64,000 nucleotides of DNA, from the NCBI RefSeq assembly GCF_050003625.1, contig NC_134397.1, forward strand, positions 153,160,691 through 153,224,690. Direction: 5' to 3'. This DNA is from Haematobia irritans. Taxonomy: Eukaryota; Arthropoda; Insecta; Diptera; Muscidae. This document shows, in pieces, positions 63,799-64,000 of this stretch; position 1 is the stretch's first letter; each line of letters starts with the position of its first letter. A program made the position numbers and the translations under genes. The notes under the pieces were generated by a model. The model had not been told where the DNA came from. It did no database searches and was given only the letters and a program-made list of their open reading frames with translations.

Positions 63799-64000
63799 GT
63801 AAGTTTTGCCCGCCAGCTATACAATGGAAAACTTTCATTTTTTTCTGTTCACATCGGTTTTATTGCCAGAGGACGAGGCTTTTAAAGGGGTATTCAGTAA
63901 GAGCTATTAGTTGTATTTAAGAGAAACATATTTAATTTATATTATATAATTATAATTATATAATTTATATTATATGTACACAGAAAAAATTAATATTTCT
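63799..64000. other. Start of next beat intron
   Basis: Donor GTAAGTTTTGCC, then non-coding DNA ending in an AT-rich run of TTATATTATATAA near 63935-63975. Confidence 0.7.

Overview
The window is gene-poor, AT-rich insect DNA. It almost certainly comes from a higher fly (a muscoid/calyptrate relative of house and stable flies). The evidence is two exons of a beaten-path (beat) family immunoglobulin gene near the right end and a dense layer of fly-type transposable elements. The host gene is on the + strand: exons at 57358-57572 and 63663-63798, separated by a 6.1-kb intron full of repeats. The upstream 57 kb carries no other convincing host exon and could be upstream intron or intergenic DNA.

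Two nearly pristine BEL/Pao LTR retrotransposons dominate. Pao-1 (5605-17474, minus) has 428-bp LTRs that look identical and a flank compatible with a 5-bp duplication ACTAT. Pao-2 (33450-42500, minus) has 352-bp LTRs with one visible difference and a clean ATTTG duplication. Each carries a full-length Gag-Pol ORF (1726 and 1780 aa). Each also has an extra downstream ORF, where env would sit, that repeats only the zinc-knuckle plus A17-protease segment of the polyprotein. Pao-1 has an exceptionally long leader of about 4.9 kb, with ten exact GGTAAGTAT words on the antisense strand.

The rest is mostly nested non-autonomous DNA elements. Families A, B, C and D resemble the Drosophila INE-1/DINE-1 (Helentron-associated) repeats: TATACCC-type subterminal inverted repeats, GTCCGTCTGTCCG tracts and no target duplication. 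Families A, B and D carry internal arrays of a related 153-bp unit, which is exactly 51 codons. Family A also carries an array of a 29-bp AT-rich unit (1-460, 18916-23104, 32005-32260, 61438-61685 and elsewhere).

Other elements are a decayed mariner split by a nested insertion (1047-5245), a non-autonomous Helitron (19264-21369), several TA-flanked inverted-repeat elements, and a tRNA-headed SINE with a 10-bp target duplication (43460-43806). There are also inverted-repeat elements that carry two divergent tRNA-like units (24906-25836, 52446-54190).

Region by region: 1-5.6 kb, family A/B and mariner nest; 5.6-17.5 kb, Pao-1; 17.9-27.8 kb, family C, 29-bp array, Helitron, family D nest; 30.2-32.5 kb, complete family A; 32.5-43 kb, foldback-like element invaded by Pao-2; 43-56.5 kb, B/C/E elements and SINEs; 57.4-64 kb, beat exons and their TE-filled intron. 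Identifications rest on reading the sequence and on remembered family consensus features. No database search was possible.
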